Made by a program: the position numbers and the translations under genes. Source: DATBLE01 sp046732255 (GTDB lineage Bacteria; Actinomycetota; Thermoleophilia; Gaiellales; Gaiellaceae). From it: a DNA stretch of 64,000 nucleotides. The notes under the pieces are model-generated. The model did not search any database. It had not been told where the DNA came from and was given only the letters and a program-made list of their open reading frames with translations. This document shows positions 1 to 8,605 of the stretch, in pieces. Within the stretch, counting starts at the first letter, position 1, and the number at the start of each line of letters is the position of its first letter. The stretch lies in contig JBKPMR010000016.1 of NCBI GenBank assembly GCA_046732255.1, forward strand, positions 124,001-188,000, written 5' to 3'.

Positions 1-517
1 TCGCCTCCGCCCCGATCGCGAGCGAGACGGGGTTGAACGGGTGGTCGAGCGACCCCATCGGCGTCGACTTCGTCACCTTGCCGAGCTCACTCGTCGGCGA
101 GTACTGCCCCTTCGTCAACCCGTAGATCTGGTTGTTGAAGAGGAGGATCTTCACGTTGACGTTGCGGCGCAGCGCGTGGATCAGGTGGTTGCCGCCGATC
201 GAGAGCGCGTCGCCGTCACCGGTCACGACCCACACGGCCAGGTCCGGCCGGGACGCGGCGAGACCGGTCGCGATCGCAGGCGCGCGCCCGTGGATCGAGT
301 GCATGCCGTAGGTCTGCATGTAGTACGGGAACCGCGCCGCGCAACCGATCCCGGAGATGAAGACGAGCCGCTCGCGCTCGATCCCGAGCTCGGGCATGAA
401 CCCCTGCATCGCCGCGAGGATCGCGTAGTCGCCGCACCCCGGGCACCAGCGGACCTCCTGGTCGGTCTTGAAGTCCTTCGCCGTCAGCTCGATGTGCCCG
501 TTCCCGTTCCCGCTCAC
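1..517 (-). CDS. korB: 2-oxoacid:ferredoxin oxidoreductase beta subunit (partial)
   Basis: Thiamine-diphosphate subunit of a KorAB-type enzyme that oxidatively decarboxylates a 2-oxoacid (2-oxoglutarate most likely) to acyl-CoA and reduces ferredoxin. The N-terminal 172 residues are in the window. They show the [4Fe-4S]/TPP hallmark RWCPGCGDYAIL near residue 24, a GIGCAARFPYYM stretch, and the TPP-binding GDGDALSIGGNH followed by NNQIYGLTKGQ. The GTG start at 515-517 overlaps the stop of korA by four bases (GTGA), so translation is probably coupled. The C-terminus lies beyond base 1. The 2-oxoglutarate rather than pyruvate assignment is an inference from the two-gene, gamma-alpha fused layout. 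Confidence 0.95.
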   Translation of the reverse strand, partial: MSGNGNGHIELTAKDFKTDQEVRWCPGCGDYAILAAMQGFMPELGIERERLVFISGIGCAARFPYYMQTYGMHSIHGRAPAIATGLAASRPDLAVWVVTGDGDALSIGGNHLIHALRRNVNVKILLFNNQIYGLTKGQYSPTSELGKVTKSTPMGSLDHPFNPVSLAIGAEA

Positions 518-2343
518 AGCATCGCCTCCATCGCCGCCGCCAGCTCAGACGACGTGAACGGCAGCCCGCGTACCTGGTTGTAGCCGGCCGCGTCGACCAG
601 GAATTCCGCACGGATCAGCTTGAGCAGCTGGCCGAGGTTCATCTCGGGGACGAGCACCCGGTCGTAGCTGCGCAGCACGTCGCCGAGGTTGTGCGGGAAC
701 GGGTTCAGGTGGCGGAGGTGCGCCTGCGCGACCTGGCCGCCGCCCTTGCGAATCCTCCGCACGGCGGAGGTGATCGGCCCGTACGTCCCGCCCCAGCCGA
801 GAACCAGAAGCTTCGCCCCCTCGTCGTGGTCGACCTCGAGGTCCGGCACCTCGATCCCGGCCACCTTCTGCGCGCGGATGCGGACCATGTAGTCGTGGTT
901 GTCCGGGTCGTAGGAGACGTTCCCGGTCACGTCTGCCTTCTCCAGGCCGCCGATCCGGTGCTCGAGCCCCGGCGTTCCCGGCAGCGCCCAGGGACGCGCC
1001 AGCGTCTGCGGGTCGCGCAGGTACGGCATGAACGCCCCGTCCTGGTTCGGCGCGTCGGCGAACTCGACCGCGATCTCCGGGATCGCGTCGGGGTCTGGGA
1101 TCAGCCACGGCTCCGAGCCGTTCGCCAGGTAGGCGTCGGAGAGCATGAACACCGGCGTGCGATAGGTGACCGCGATCCGGCACGCCTCGAGCGTCGCGTC
1201 GAAGCAGTCGCCGGGCGTCGCCGCGGCGATCACCGGGACGGGTGACTCGGAGTTCCGTCCGAACATCACGTTCAGGAGGTCGCCCTGCTCCGGCTTCGTC
1301 GGCATGCCGGTCGCAGGGCCGGCGCGCTGGATGTCCAGGATGACGAGCGGGAGCTCGAGCGTGACCGCGAGCCCGATCGTCTCCTGCTTCAGGACGATCC
1401 CCGGGCCGCTGGAGGTGGAGACGCCGAGCGAGCCGCCGAACGACGCACCGAGGGCGGCGCCGACGGCGGCGATCTCGTCCTCGGCCTGGAAGGTGCGGAC
1501 GCCGAAGTGCTTGTAGCCGGCGAGCTCCTCGAGGATCCCCGACGCCGGCGTGATCGGGTAGGCCCCGAGGAAGAGCGGCAGCCCGCTCTTGACGGTCGCG
1601 GCGACGAGTCCGAGCGCGAGCGCCTGGTTGCCGGTGACGTTCCGGTAGACGCCGGGCGCCATCCGCGCCGGCGCGACCTCGTACTGGACCGCGAACGCCT
1701 CGGTCGTCTCTCCGAACGCGTAGCCGGCCTGGAAGGCGCGGATGTTCGCCTCCGCGATCTCCGGGCGCTTGACGAACTTGTTCCGGATCTCGGTGATCGT
1801 CGTATCGGTCGGGCGCGTGTACAGCCACGACATCAGGCCGAGCGCGAACATGTTCTTCGCGCGCTCCGCCTCGCGGCTCGTCACCCCCGCGTCCTTGACC
1901 GCCTCGAGCGTCATCGTCGTCAGCGGGATCGAGTGGACGTTGTAGTCGGCGAGCGAGCCGTCCTCGAGCGGGTTGGACGCGTAGCCGGCCTTGTCGAGGT
2001 TCTTCTCGCTGAACGCGTCCGAGTTGACGATCAGCGTCCCGCCCTTCGGCAGATCCTTGACGTTGGTCTTTAGGGCCGCCGGGTTCATCGCCACCAGGAC
2101 GTTCGGCCGGTCGCCGGGCGTGAGGATGTCGTGGTCGGCGAAATGGATCTGGAAGCCCGACACGCCCGGAAGGGACCCCGCCGGAGCGCGGATCTCGGCG
2201 GGGAAATCCGGGAGCGTCGAGAGGTCGTTGCCGAGCACCGCCGTCTCGCTCGTGAAACGGGCGCCGGTCAGCTGCATGCCGTCGCCGGAGTCGCCCGCGA
2301 AGCGGATGATCACCTGGCTGATGCGCTCGACCGTCTTGGCCAT
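514..2343 (-). CDS. korA: 2-oxoacid:ferredoxin oxidoreductase alpha subunit (gamma-alpha fusion)
   Basis: 609-residue partner of korB. Residues about 8-190 form the gamma domain (RFAGDSGDGMQLTG). From about residue 215 the pyrimidine-binding domain follows, with the AYPITPASGILEEL motif, STSSGPG and GMPTKPEQGDL. The length and fusion order are usual for actinobacterial KorA, which runs the TCA-cycle 2-oxoglutarate step with ferredoxin in place of NAD. The ATG at 2341-2343 is the first start and the stop overlaps the korB start. The gene diverges from the regulator at 2443, leaving about 100 bases for promoters. No defect seen. Confidence 0.95.
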   Translation of the reverse strand: MAKTVERISQVIIRFAGDSGDGMQLTGARFTSETAVLGNDLSTLPDFPAEIRAPAGSLPGVSGFQIHFADHDILTPGDRPNVLVAMNPAALKTNVKDLPKGGTLIVNSDAFSEKNLDKAGYASNPLEDGSLADYNVHSIPLTTMTLEAVKDAGVTSREAERAKNMFALGLMSWLYTRPTDTTITEIRNKFVKRPEIAEANIRAFQAGYAFGETTEAFAVQYEVAPARMAPGVYRNVTGNQALALGLVAATVKSGLPLFLGAYPITPASGILEELAGYKHFGVRTFQAEDEIAAVGAALGASFGGSLGVSTSSGPGIVLKQETIGLAVTLELPLVILDIQRAGPATGMPTKPEQGDLLNVMFGRNSESPVPVIAAATPGDCFDATLEACRIAVTYRTPVFMLSDAYLANGSEPWLIPDPDAIPEIAVEFADAPNQDGAFMPYLRDPQTLARPWALPGTPGLEHRIGGLEKADVTGNVSYDPDNHDYMVRIRAQKVAGIEVPDLEVDHDEGAKLLVLGWGGTYGPITSAVRRIRKGGGQVAQAHLRHLNPFPHNLGDVLRSYDRVLVPEMNLGQLLKLIRAEFLVDAAGYNQVRGLPFTSSELAAAMEAML

Positions 2344-2442
2344 ACCGGTTCCCTAGGTATAGCGCAGGAGCGCGCAGATCGGTTCGGCCAACACCGCAAA
2401 GGCGATCAGGCCGACGCGCAGCGAGCCGCGCATGATTCGGAC

Positions 2443-3363
2443 ATGGCGACGAAGCTCGGACGCGACCGCCTCCGGGGTCTCGTCGACGTCATAGTCGACA
2501 GCATCGACGACTGGGCGACGGGGCCGCATCTGGCGAAGCGCGCGTACCTCTCGCGGTACTACTTCGACCGGTTGGTGAGCGAGGCAATCGGCGAGTCGCC
2601 CGGCTTCTTCCGGCGGCGGCTCTTGCTCGAGCGGGCGGCGTACGAGCTTGCCTCCACGGATGCGTCGGTCACCGAGGTCGCGATCGGGGCCGGTTATGGC
2701 TCGCTCGAAGCCTTCACCCATGCCTTCGGGCGCGAGTACGGAGTGCCGCCGAGCGTGTTCCGACAGTCTCCGCCGGAGAGCTTCTGGCTGCCGTCGCCGA
2801 ACCGCATCCACTTCCACCCCCCGGCCGGGCTGACCCTCCCGCCGGACGAAAGGAGACCTCGCATGCACCTTACCGATCGCATGGTCGAGTACGACAACTG
2901 GCTCACGGAGCGGTTGCTCGAAGCGGCCGCGCAGCTCCCGGACGACGCCCTCGACGAGCCGGTGCCGCTTCACCCGCTGACGGCGGCCTTCGACGAGGAA
3001 GCGCCGAGCATCCGATCGATGCTGAACCGGCTCGTATTCACGAAGGAGATGTGGTCGGCGGCGATCATCGGCCGGGCCTTCGCCCGCGACGACGACCGGA
3101 CGATCCAGGGGATGAAGCGCCGACTCGACAGGTCCGGCAACGAGTTCGTCGAGCTCGTCGCCGACATCGACAAGCGCGATGCCTGGGACACGGCGTTCGT
3201 CGACGCCCTCTGCGAGCCGCCCGAGAGCTTCACCTTCGGCGGCGCGGTCTCGCACGTTCTCTCCTGGGACGCCCACCGCCGGCTGATCGTGGCCGGAGTC
3301 CTCCGAGCGCGAGGCGTCGATGTCCCTTCCGCCGATCCGATCGTCTGGGAGCGCGAGCGATAG
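2443..3363 (+). CDS. AraC-type helix-turn-helix protein with a DinB-like C-terminal domain
   Basis: 306-residue two-domain protein. Residues about 10-105 are an AraC/XylS DNA-binding unit (HLAKRAYLSRYYFDRLV, then TEVAIGAGYGSLEAFTHAFG and GVPPSVFR). Residues from about 140 form a helical bundle resembling the DinB/YfiT metal-binding family (MVEYDNWLTERLLEAA, HVLSWDAHRR), with possible metal histidines. The combination suggests a regulator coupled to thiol-dependent or stress chemistry, but the effector is unknown. The ATG at 2443 is preferred because upstream in-frame sequence is low-complexity and antisense to korA. Eight bases separate it from the next gene, so they are probably cotranscribed. 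Confidence 0.8.
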   Translation: MATKLGRDRLRGLVDVIVDSIDDWATGPHLAKRAYLSRYYFDRLVSEAIGESPGFFRRRLLLERAAYELASTDASVTEVAIGAGYGSLEAFTHAFGREYGVPPSVFRQSPPESFWLPSPNRIHFHPPAGLTLPPDERRPRMHLTDRMVEYDNWLTERLLEAAAQLPDDALDEPVPLHPLTAAFDEEAPSIRSMLNRLVFTKEMWSAAIIGRAFARDDDRTIQGMKRRLDRSGNEFVELVADIDKRDAWDTAFVDALCEPPESFTFGGAVSHVLSWDAHRRLIVAGVLRARGVDVPSADPIVWERER

Positions 3364-3372
3364 GGTCAACGC

Positions 3373-3981
3373 GTGAGCGCTTGGCACATCGCCGGCGACT
3401 ACTTCGAGTCGTGCAACTGCGAGGCGATCTGTCCCTGCCGGACGGTCGGCGGCGTGCCCGGCGGCCGGTCGACGCACGGCATCTGCTTCGGCGTGCTCTC
3501 GTGGCTGATCCGCGACGGCGCGGCCGACGGCCTGCCGCTCGACGGACTCGCCGCCGCCTTTGCCGTCCGCTACGCCGATGACGAGCCCGGCTCGCCGTGG
3601 ACGTTCGTCGTCTACGTCGACGAGCGCGGGAGCGAGGAGCAGCGCACTGCGCTCGCGGAGATCCTCACCGGGCAGCGGGGCGGCGAATCGATCCTGAAGC
3701 TGCCCTGGGTGCGCAAGCCGAGCGAGCTGGTCGACGTCCGGCCGGCGGCGATCGACCTGAGCTTCGCTAGCGGGGACTACCGGCTCCGCGTCGGCTCGGC
3801 GATCCGACTCGACGCCTCGCGGCCGTTCGAGACCGACCAGCGCGTTAGCTGCGTCATTCCCGGCCACCACATAGCGGGGCGGGAGTACTACGCCGACCGT
3901 CTTGCGGTCGCCGACGATCCGTTCTCGTGGGAGCTCGAAGGCAACTGCGCCTTCGTCAGCACGTTCGCCTACTCGGGCTGA
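3373..3981 (+). CDS. DUF1326 domain protein
   Basis: 202-residue cytosolic protein of the DUF1326 family. It shows the characteristic N-terminal GDYFESCNCEAICPC cysteine cluster, a second region around YVDERGSEEQRTALAEIL with GQRGG, and a C-terminal NCAFVSTFAYSG. The biochemical role of the family is not established; the cysteines suggest metal or redox binding. The GTG start follows the upstream gene by nine bases. The 3' end overlaps the end of the convergent VOC gene by 13 bases. Confidence 0.85.
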   Translation: MSAWHIAGDYFESCNCEAICPCRTVGGVPGGRSTHGICFGVLSWLIRDGAADGLPLDGLAAAFAVRYADDEPGSPWTFVVYVDERGSEEQRTALAEILTGQRGGESILKLPWVRKPSELVDVRPAAIDLSFASGDYRLRVGSAIRLDASRPFETDQRVSCVIPGHHIAGREYYADRLAVADDPFSWELEGNCAFVSTFAYSG

Positions 3982-4700
3982 GCGCCCTCGCTTCGATGGA
4001 TTCCGAAGGCCGCGCCGGTCGGGTCGGTCAGAACGGCGTAGCGGCCGACGTTCTCCATCGACTCCGGCGGCACGATCACGCCGGCGCCCAGCTCCATCGC
4101 CTTCGCCGCGGCGGCGTCCGTGTCGTCGACCGCGAAGTACGCGAGCCAGTACGCGACCGGCGAGCCGCCGCGTTCCTGCATCAGACCGGCGACTGGGGTC
4201 TCGCCAACGTCGAAGAGCCGATACTCCTCCACGAACTCGGCCGTCGACCAGCGGAAGAGGTCGCTGTAGAAGCCGGCCGCGGCGTCAGGGTCGGTGGCGT
4301 GCAGCTCGTCCCAGGCGAAGACGCCGGCCGGCGGCTCCTCGTTCCAGGACATGACGCCGAAGGAGGCGTGTTGAGGATCGCCGAGCACCGCCGCGCGCAG
4401 AGCCTCGCCGAGAGCGACCGGGCCGAAGTACAGCTCGGCGCCTCGGGCCTTCGCAACATCGACGACCCGGTCGACGTCGTCGACCAGGACGTATGGGTAC
4501 CAGTGCGTGGGAACCTGCTCGTGCTCCTCGTCCTTTCTGGCGAAGCCGGCGTGCGTCCGCCCGTCCTTCTTCAGCATCGGGTACTGGAAGTCGCCCATGT
4601 CCGCCGTCTCGAGCTCGAGGCTCAGGAGCTCGGTGTAGAAGCGCGTCGCCGCCTCGACGTCGTCGGTGTACAGCTCGTGCCAGGTGATCGCGCCTTTAAT
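3969..4700 (-). CDS. VOC (glyoxalase/dioxygenase-fold) family protein, two domains
   Basis: 243-residue protein made of two vicinal-oxygen-chelate modules. The first starts at ITWHELYTDDVEAATRFYTE, the second at FAWDELHATDPDAAAGFYSD. Each ends in a strand typical of the fold (DPQHASFGVMSW; DPTGAAFGIHRS). Family members bind metals or small molecules; the substrate cannot be told. The start is odd: homology begins at an ATT codon (4698-4700), where homologues normally have ATG. A good AGGAG lies five bases upstream. The nearest standard in-frame starts are GTG codons at 4746-4751, which would add 16 or 17 arginine- and proline-rich residues. The 5' end overlaps the upstream membrane-protein gene. 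Confidence 0.8.
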   Translation of the reverse strand: MKGAITWHELYTDDVEAATRFYTELLSLELETADMGDFQYPMLKKDGRTHAGFARKDEEHEQVPTHWYPYVLVDDVDRVVDVAKARGAELYFGPVALGEALRAAVLGDPQHASFGVMSWNEEPPAGVFAWDELHATDPDAAAGFYSDLFRWSTAEFVEEYRLFDVGETPVAGLMQERGGSPVAYWLAYFAVDDTDAAAAKAMELGAGVIVPPESMENVGRYAVLTDPTGAAFGIHRSEGAQPE

Positions 4701-6118
4701 CGCTGCTCCTGTTCGCGCGCGGGGAGGACGAGGGCTCCGGCGAGCCACCACAGAGCGTAGGCGAGCCAAGGCACGCCGACCGCGTCGGTTTGGATGGCGA
4801 GCGCGAGCGTGGCGGCGAGCGCGGCGGCGACACCGGCCGCGGCCCGATCTCCGTTCAACGCCGTGGCGATGAGCCCGGCGAGCAGCGCGGCGCTCCAGAC
4901 GATGAAAAGAAGGGCGCCGACGATGCCTGTTTCGACTCCGAGTTCGGTGTAGTTCGACTCGCCGGCCTTGAGCGTCACGCCGAAGCGCTGTGCAGTCGTC
5001 CCGGCGTTGCCGAGCCCGAAGCCCTGCGGGTGGTGGACGACCGTTTTGATCCCGTCGCGGAGGCTGTTCAGGTGGCTCTTGATCGAGGGCTCGCCGAGGC
5101 TGACGGTTCCGGAGAGCCCGCTCCGGCGTGGCAGCGGCCCCTTTGCCTTCGCCTGTGCCTGCTGGTAGGGCAGGTCGAAGGCGAACCAGTGCGTCTTCGG
5201 GGCGAGCGTGTGGAAGATCGCGGCAAAGCCGAAGCCGACGGCGACGACGGCGACCGCGGCGCCGAGCGGCCACCAGCGGCGGCGGGCTCCGGCGAGGACG
5301 ACGAGTCCGACTCCCAGGGCGACGATCGACGAGCGCGAGAAGGTCCACAGCAATCCGGCGCCGCAGATGACGGCGAGGACGACGGCGAGCGGGCGTAGCC
5401 GGCGGACCGTGGCGAGCAGAAGCAGGGCGACGAGGAGCATGTAGGCGGTTGCGAGCGGCGACACGAACGTCGAGACCAGTCGCCGGAAGAGGCCGTCGCT
5501 CGTGTTGAAGGCGAAGTTCTCCGGCAGTCCGCCCGGGCCGTGGTAGTCGTAGCCGAGCTCCCGGTGGAAGTAGCCGACCGCGCCCGAGTGGCGCCACCAC
5601 TCGACCGGCACCGAGTACACCTCGACCAGCCCCCAGACCGCGACCGCGGCCGCCGCGCCGGCGATCAGCCAGCGGACGCGGCGCACGTCGAGGGGGACCG
5701 AGCGCCCGAGGAAGTAGGCCGCAACCAGGACGAGGTCGTGGCGGAGCCCGTAGAGGATCGCCCTGGCGCCGGCGCTCCCGTCCAGGGCGCTCTGGGGGAG
5801 GATCGCATAGAGGACGACCACCGCCGCGTAGGCGAGTGCGAGCCAGTCGACGAGGTGCGGGGTGAACGGCAGGCGCCGCGCGCGGACGGCGGCGACTGCG
5901 ACCGAGGCGAGGGCCGCTGCGAGCAGGATTTCCTTCCAGGCCTGGATCGCGTCGAGCGCGTGGCCGCGCACGCCGCCCCCGTAGAGCAGCGACATGACGA
6001 TGTTGTGCAGGGGCAGGCCGAGCACGAAGACGTAGAGCGCGACGATCGGCCGGCGGAAGACGGCGACCGCGGTGACGGCGAGGAGGACGCCGTAGACGGC
6101 GAGTGCGGCCGGCGTCAT
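4622..6118 (-). CDS. O-antigen ligase/polymerase (Wzy/WaaL)-like membrane protein
   Basis: 498-residue polytopic membrane protein with about a dozen hydrophobic segments. A large loop lies between segments in the second half, and a conserved-looking stretch reads GIKTVVHHPQGFGLGNAG followed by NYTELGVETGIVG, the usual shape of the Wzy_C/O-antigen ligase family. Such proteins join or polymerise lipid-linked glycans outside the membrane. The ATG (6116-6118) overlaps the methyltransferase stop (ATGA), so the two form a unit. The last roughly 26 codons overlap the VOC gene, and the reading there is arginine/serine rich, so the functional protein may end near residue 470. Confidence 0.8.
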   Translation of the reverse strand: MTPAALAVYGVLLAVTAVAVFRRPIVALYVFVLGLPLHNIVMSLLYGGGVRGHALDAIQAWKEILLAAALASVAVAAVRARRLPFTPHLVDWLALAYAAVVVLYAILPQSALDGSAGARAILYGLRHDLVLVAAYFLGRSVPLDVRRVRWLIAGAAAAVAVWGLVEVYSVPVEWWRHSGAVGYFHRELGYDYHGPGGLPENFAFNTSDGLFRRLVSTFVSPLATAYMLLVALLLLATVRRLRPLAVVLAVICGAGLLWTFSRSSIVALGVGLVVLAGARRRWWPLGAAVAVVAVGFGFAAIFHTLAPKTHWFAFDLPYQQAQAKAKGPLPRRSGLSGTVSLGEPSIKSHLNSLRDGIKTVVHHPQGFGLGNAGTTAQRFGVTLKAGESNYTELGVETGIVGALLFIVWSAALLAGLIATALNGDRAAAGVAAALAATLALAIQTDAVGVPWLAYALWWLAGALVLPAREQEQRLKARSPGTSCTPTTSRRRRASTPSS

Positions 6119-6771
6119 CGAGCAGCGAGCCGCAGGAAGCGGTCCCGGCAGGAGCGGTAGGCCGACGGCCCCTCGTCCTCGGCGGTGACGCGGAGCCCGG
6201 CGTCGGCGAGCGCCCGCCCGAGCTCGGTGTGCGTGAGGCGGTAGCCGCGGAATGCGGCCCCGTGCTCCGGCCGTCGCGCGAGCCGGACCAGCGGCGTTCG
6301 GAGCAGCCGCCGCGCCCGACCGCCCCAACCCTCGAGCACCGGGATCTGGACGTACGCCTCTCCCCCCGGCGCGAGAACGCGCGCGAACTCGCGGAGGTGT
6401 GTGCGGACGACGCCGGCGTCCGGCAGGTGCTGGAGGACGAGGTAGCAGACGACGGCATCTGCGATGCCGTCGTCTAGACCCTCGAGCCTATCTCCCGGAA
6501 CGAGGCGGAACTCGGCGTTCTGCGCCATGACGTTCCGGCGCGCTTGCTCCAGCATCGCGGGCGAGACGTCCAGGGCGATCACGCGGTCGAAACGTTCCGC
6601 CAGCGCACCGGTCATCCGGCCCGGCCCGCACCCGACTTCGACGCAGGTGCCGCCGCGCGGGTCGCCGCCGAGCCGCCCGAACAGGCTTTCGAGCTCGGCC
6701 GCTCCTCGGGCCGGGTCGCCGACGTACACCGCGGTCTCCCCGGCAGCGAGGGCGTCCCACGTTCGGCGCAT
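6115..6771 (-). CDS. class I SAM-dependent methyltransferase
   Basis: 218-residue methyltransferase. The SAM-binding motif I is VEVGCGPGRMTGAL, followed by the acidic end of strand 2 (VIALDVSPAML) and motif IV/post-I features (DAVVCYLVLQHLPD, LAPGGEAYVQIP). The closest general class is the Methyltransf_11 type. It is translationally coupled to the glycan ligase-like gene downstream, which suggests methylation of a glycan or lipid precursor, but this is inference. The ATG at 6771 is chosen because the extra upstream codons run into the palindrome cluster at 6818-6950. Confidence 0.85.
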   Translation of the reverse strand: MRRTWDALAAGETAVYVGDPARGAAELESLFGRLGGDPRGGTCVEVGCGPGRMTGALAERFDRVIALDVSPAMLEQARRNVMAQNAEFRLVPGDRLEGLDDGIADAVVCYLVLQHLPDAGVVRTHLREFARVLAPGGEAYVQIPVLEGWGGRARRLLRTPLVRLARRPEHGAAFRGYRLTHTELGRALADAGLRVTAEDEGPSAYRSCRDRFLRLAAR

Positions 6772-6817
6772 CTCCAAGCTCGGCAGAGGGTATCCCGCGG
6801 CCCCAGCGGACACGCCC

Positions 6818-6950
6818 GGTGCCAGGCACCCGACATGTCCCGACCGAACACGTCCGGTGCCAGGCACCTAGACATGGCCACTCTGGCCCGAAGCCCTGCA
6901 AACAGGCCCGAGACGTGGCCAGACCGGTCACGTCCGGTGCCTGGCACCGG
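6818..6950. repeat. three copies of a GGTGCCAGGCACC palindrome
   Basis: The 247-base gap between two divergent genes holds three copies of one palindrome: 6818-6830, 6856-6868 and 6934-6950 (the last with CTGG in the middle and longer arms). Copies 2 and 3 are preceded by CACGTCC, and each is followed by a (G)GACATG/GACGTGG-like tail. The flanks resemble those of the GGGGTCAGACCCC palindromes at 18340-18447, so this seems one family with exchangeable cores. Function unknown. Confidence 0.8.
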
Positions 6951-7018
6951 ACGTGGCGCAACGGGCCCAGCCCCGAAAAAGGGAGGTCTCGTCCGGTAGA
7001 GGCGATTATCCTCGCCGG

Positions 7019-7858
7019 ATGGTCGGCGCCGACCTTCGTCCTCGCGGGCCGTACTCGCTCGCCCTCTCGGCCCGTGGGGCGTCGGATGCCACTCGGACCT
7101 TTCGCGACGGGATCCTGAACGCGGCCGTCCCCGGCGGGCGCGGCGTCGCCTGGCAGCGACCGGACGGGATCGTCTGCCTCCGCGCCACCTCCGACCAGGC
7201 CTTCGAGGAGGTTCGCTTCTGCCTCGGCCTCGACGACGACCACACACCGTTCGTCCTGCGCTTCCAGCGCGATCCGCTGATCGGCACGGCGGTCCGTCGC
7301 CTGCGAGGCCTGAGGCCCCTCCGCCTTGCGACCGTCGCGCAGGCCCTCCTCCGCGCACTGTGCGGCCAGCTGATCCTGGCCAGCGAGGCGCGGGCGATGG
7401 AACGGAGGATCATCCGGGCGGCGACCGAGCGACGCGACGGCCTGCGTGTCCCGCCGACGACCGCGGACCTCGCCCGCTTCTCGCCCGCAGAGCTCCGCCG
7501 CCTGGGGCTGCATGCACGGCGCGGGGCGACCCTCGCTCGGCTCACCCGCTCGGTCGAGCTCGAGCGGCTGAAGAGCCAGCCGACGACCACCGTCGCGGAC
7601 CGGCTCGAGCGCGAGCGCGGCCTCGGTCCGTGGTCGGTCGGCGTCGTCTGCCTCGAGGGGCTCGGACGTTTCGAGCGCGGCCTGGAAGGAGATCTCGGCC
7701 TCGTGAAGCTGCTCGGAACGATGCGCGGTCGCCGGGTCGAGGGCTGGGAGACCGCCGAGCTGCTCGAGCCGTACGGCGAGTGGGCAGGCCTCGCAAGCGT
7801 CTACCTCCTCGCGGGCTACGCCAAAGGACTGTTGCCGGTGTCACGCGCCGCGGCGTGA
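7019..7858 (+). CDS. AlkA-like DNA-3-methyladenine glycosylase (HhH-GPD)
   Basis: 279-residue base-excision repair protein. An N-terminal TBP-like domain (residues 1-90) is followed by the helix-hairpin-helix fold, where ALLRALCGQLI marks the first helix. The hairpin region GLGPWSVGVVCLEGLG is followed by EGDLGLVKLL, whose aspartate is in the position of the catalytic Asp of AlkA. It should release alkylated bases from DNA. The ATG at 7019 sits just after the palindrome cluster. The stop overlaps the GTG start of the next gene by four bases. Confidence is high on the family and moderate on the substrate range. Confidence 0.85.
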   Translation: MVGADLRPRGPYSLALSARGASDATRTFRDGILNAAVPGGRGVAWQRPDGIVCLRATSDQAFEEVRFCLGLDDDHTPFVLRFQRDPLIGTAVRRLRGLRPLRLATVAQALLRALCGQLILASEARAMERRIIRAATERRDGLRVPPTTADLARFSPAELRRLGLHARRGATLARLTRSVELERLKSQPTTTVADRLERERGLGPWSVGVVCLEGLGRFERGLEGDLGLVKLLGTMRGRRVEGWETAELLEPYGEWAGLASVYLLAGYAKGLLPVSRAAA

Positions 7859-8605
7859 GGCCCCTCCTTCCGACCGGCTCGGTCACCCGCAAGCCCGACT
7901 TCACCGACCACCTCCGGATCGTCCAGCACGTCCCGCCCGTGGACCTCGAGCTCTCGATCTACGACGCATGGGACGAGCGCGTGATCGACGACCTCCACGG
8001 CCTGCCGATCGTCACCGCGCACGCCGAGAAGACGATCGGCGCCACCCTCTCGGGGCGACGAGCCCGCGCTGGCACAGTTCGCACTGAACTGCCGGATCGC
8101 GAGCGCCCTCGGCGCCGAGACCCTCGTCTTCCATCTCTGGGAGCTCCCGGACGGCGACCGGCACCTCGAGCGGAACCTCGAACGCCTCCCCGGGCTGCTC
8201 GACGTCGTCGAGGACCACGGCCTCACGCTCGCCGTCGAGACGATCCCCTGCACCGTCGGCAGCCCGATCGACAACGTTCGCCGCGCCTGCGAGCGCGACC
8301 CGCGGTGCCGCGTCACTCTCGACACCGAATTCCTCGCGCTGCACGGCCAGCTCGAACGCGCGTACGAGCTCGCCGAGCGGATCGCACACGTGCACGTAAA
8401 GGACTTCGACCCGGCCGTCTGGGGGACGAAGCCGCGCCGATACCTCCTGCCCGGAGAAGGAGTCCTCGACCTCGACGGCTTCCTGGAGCGCCTGCCCTAC
8501 GACGGGACGCTGACGCTCGAGCTGTCCGCCGTGCTCGAGGACGGCCGGATCGACGCCCACAGGCTGGAGGCCGCTTCGGCGTGGCTCCGTAGACTGCGCC
8601 CATGA
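7855..8605 (+). pseudogene. sugar phosphate isomerase/epimerase-like TIM barrel, frameshifted
   Basis: Read from the GTG at 7855, the protein is coherent (LRIVQHVPPVDLELSIYDAW ... HAEKTIGATLSG) up to about 8055, then becomes arginine-rich noise. The continuation (DEPALAQFALNCRIASALGA ... VTLDTEFLAL ... HVHVKDFDP) lies in the next frame and runs to 8605. A one-base excess in the GGGG run at 8052-8055 explains this: deleting one G gives an uninterrupted protein of about 250 residues with AP-endonuclease-2/xylose-isomerase-like strands. It is either an authentic frameshift or a sequencing error. The ends still overlap both neighbours as an intact operon gene would. Confidence 0.75.

Noticed and set aside
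2353..3870. Long minus-strand open frame of about 500 codons opposite the AraC/DinB and DUF1326 genes
   Set aside because: Arginine- and proline-rich composition and no domain; it is a GC-skew shadow of two well-supported + strand genes.
8390..8605. Stand-alone 71-codon gene
   Set aside because: It is the C-terminal end of the frameshifted TIM-barrel protein.
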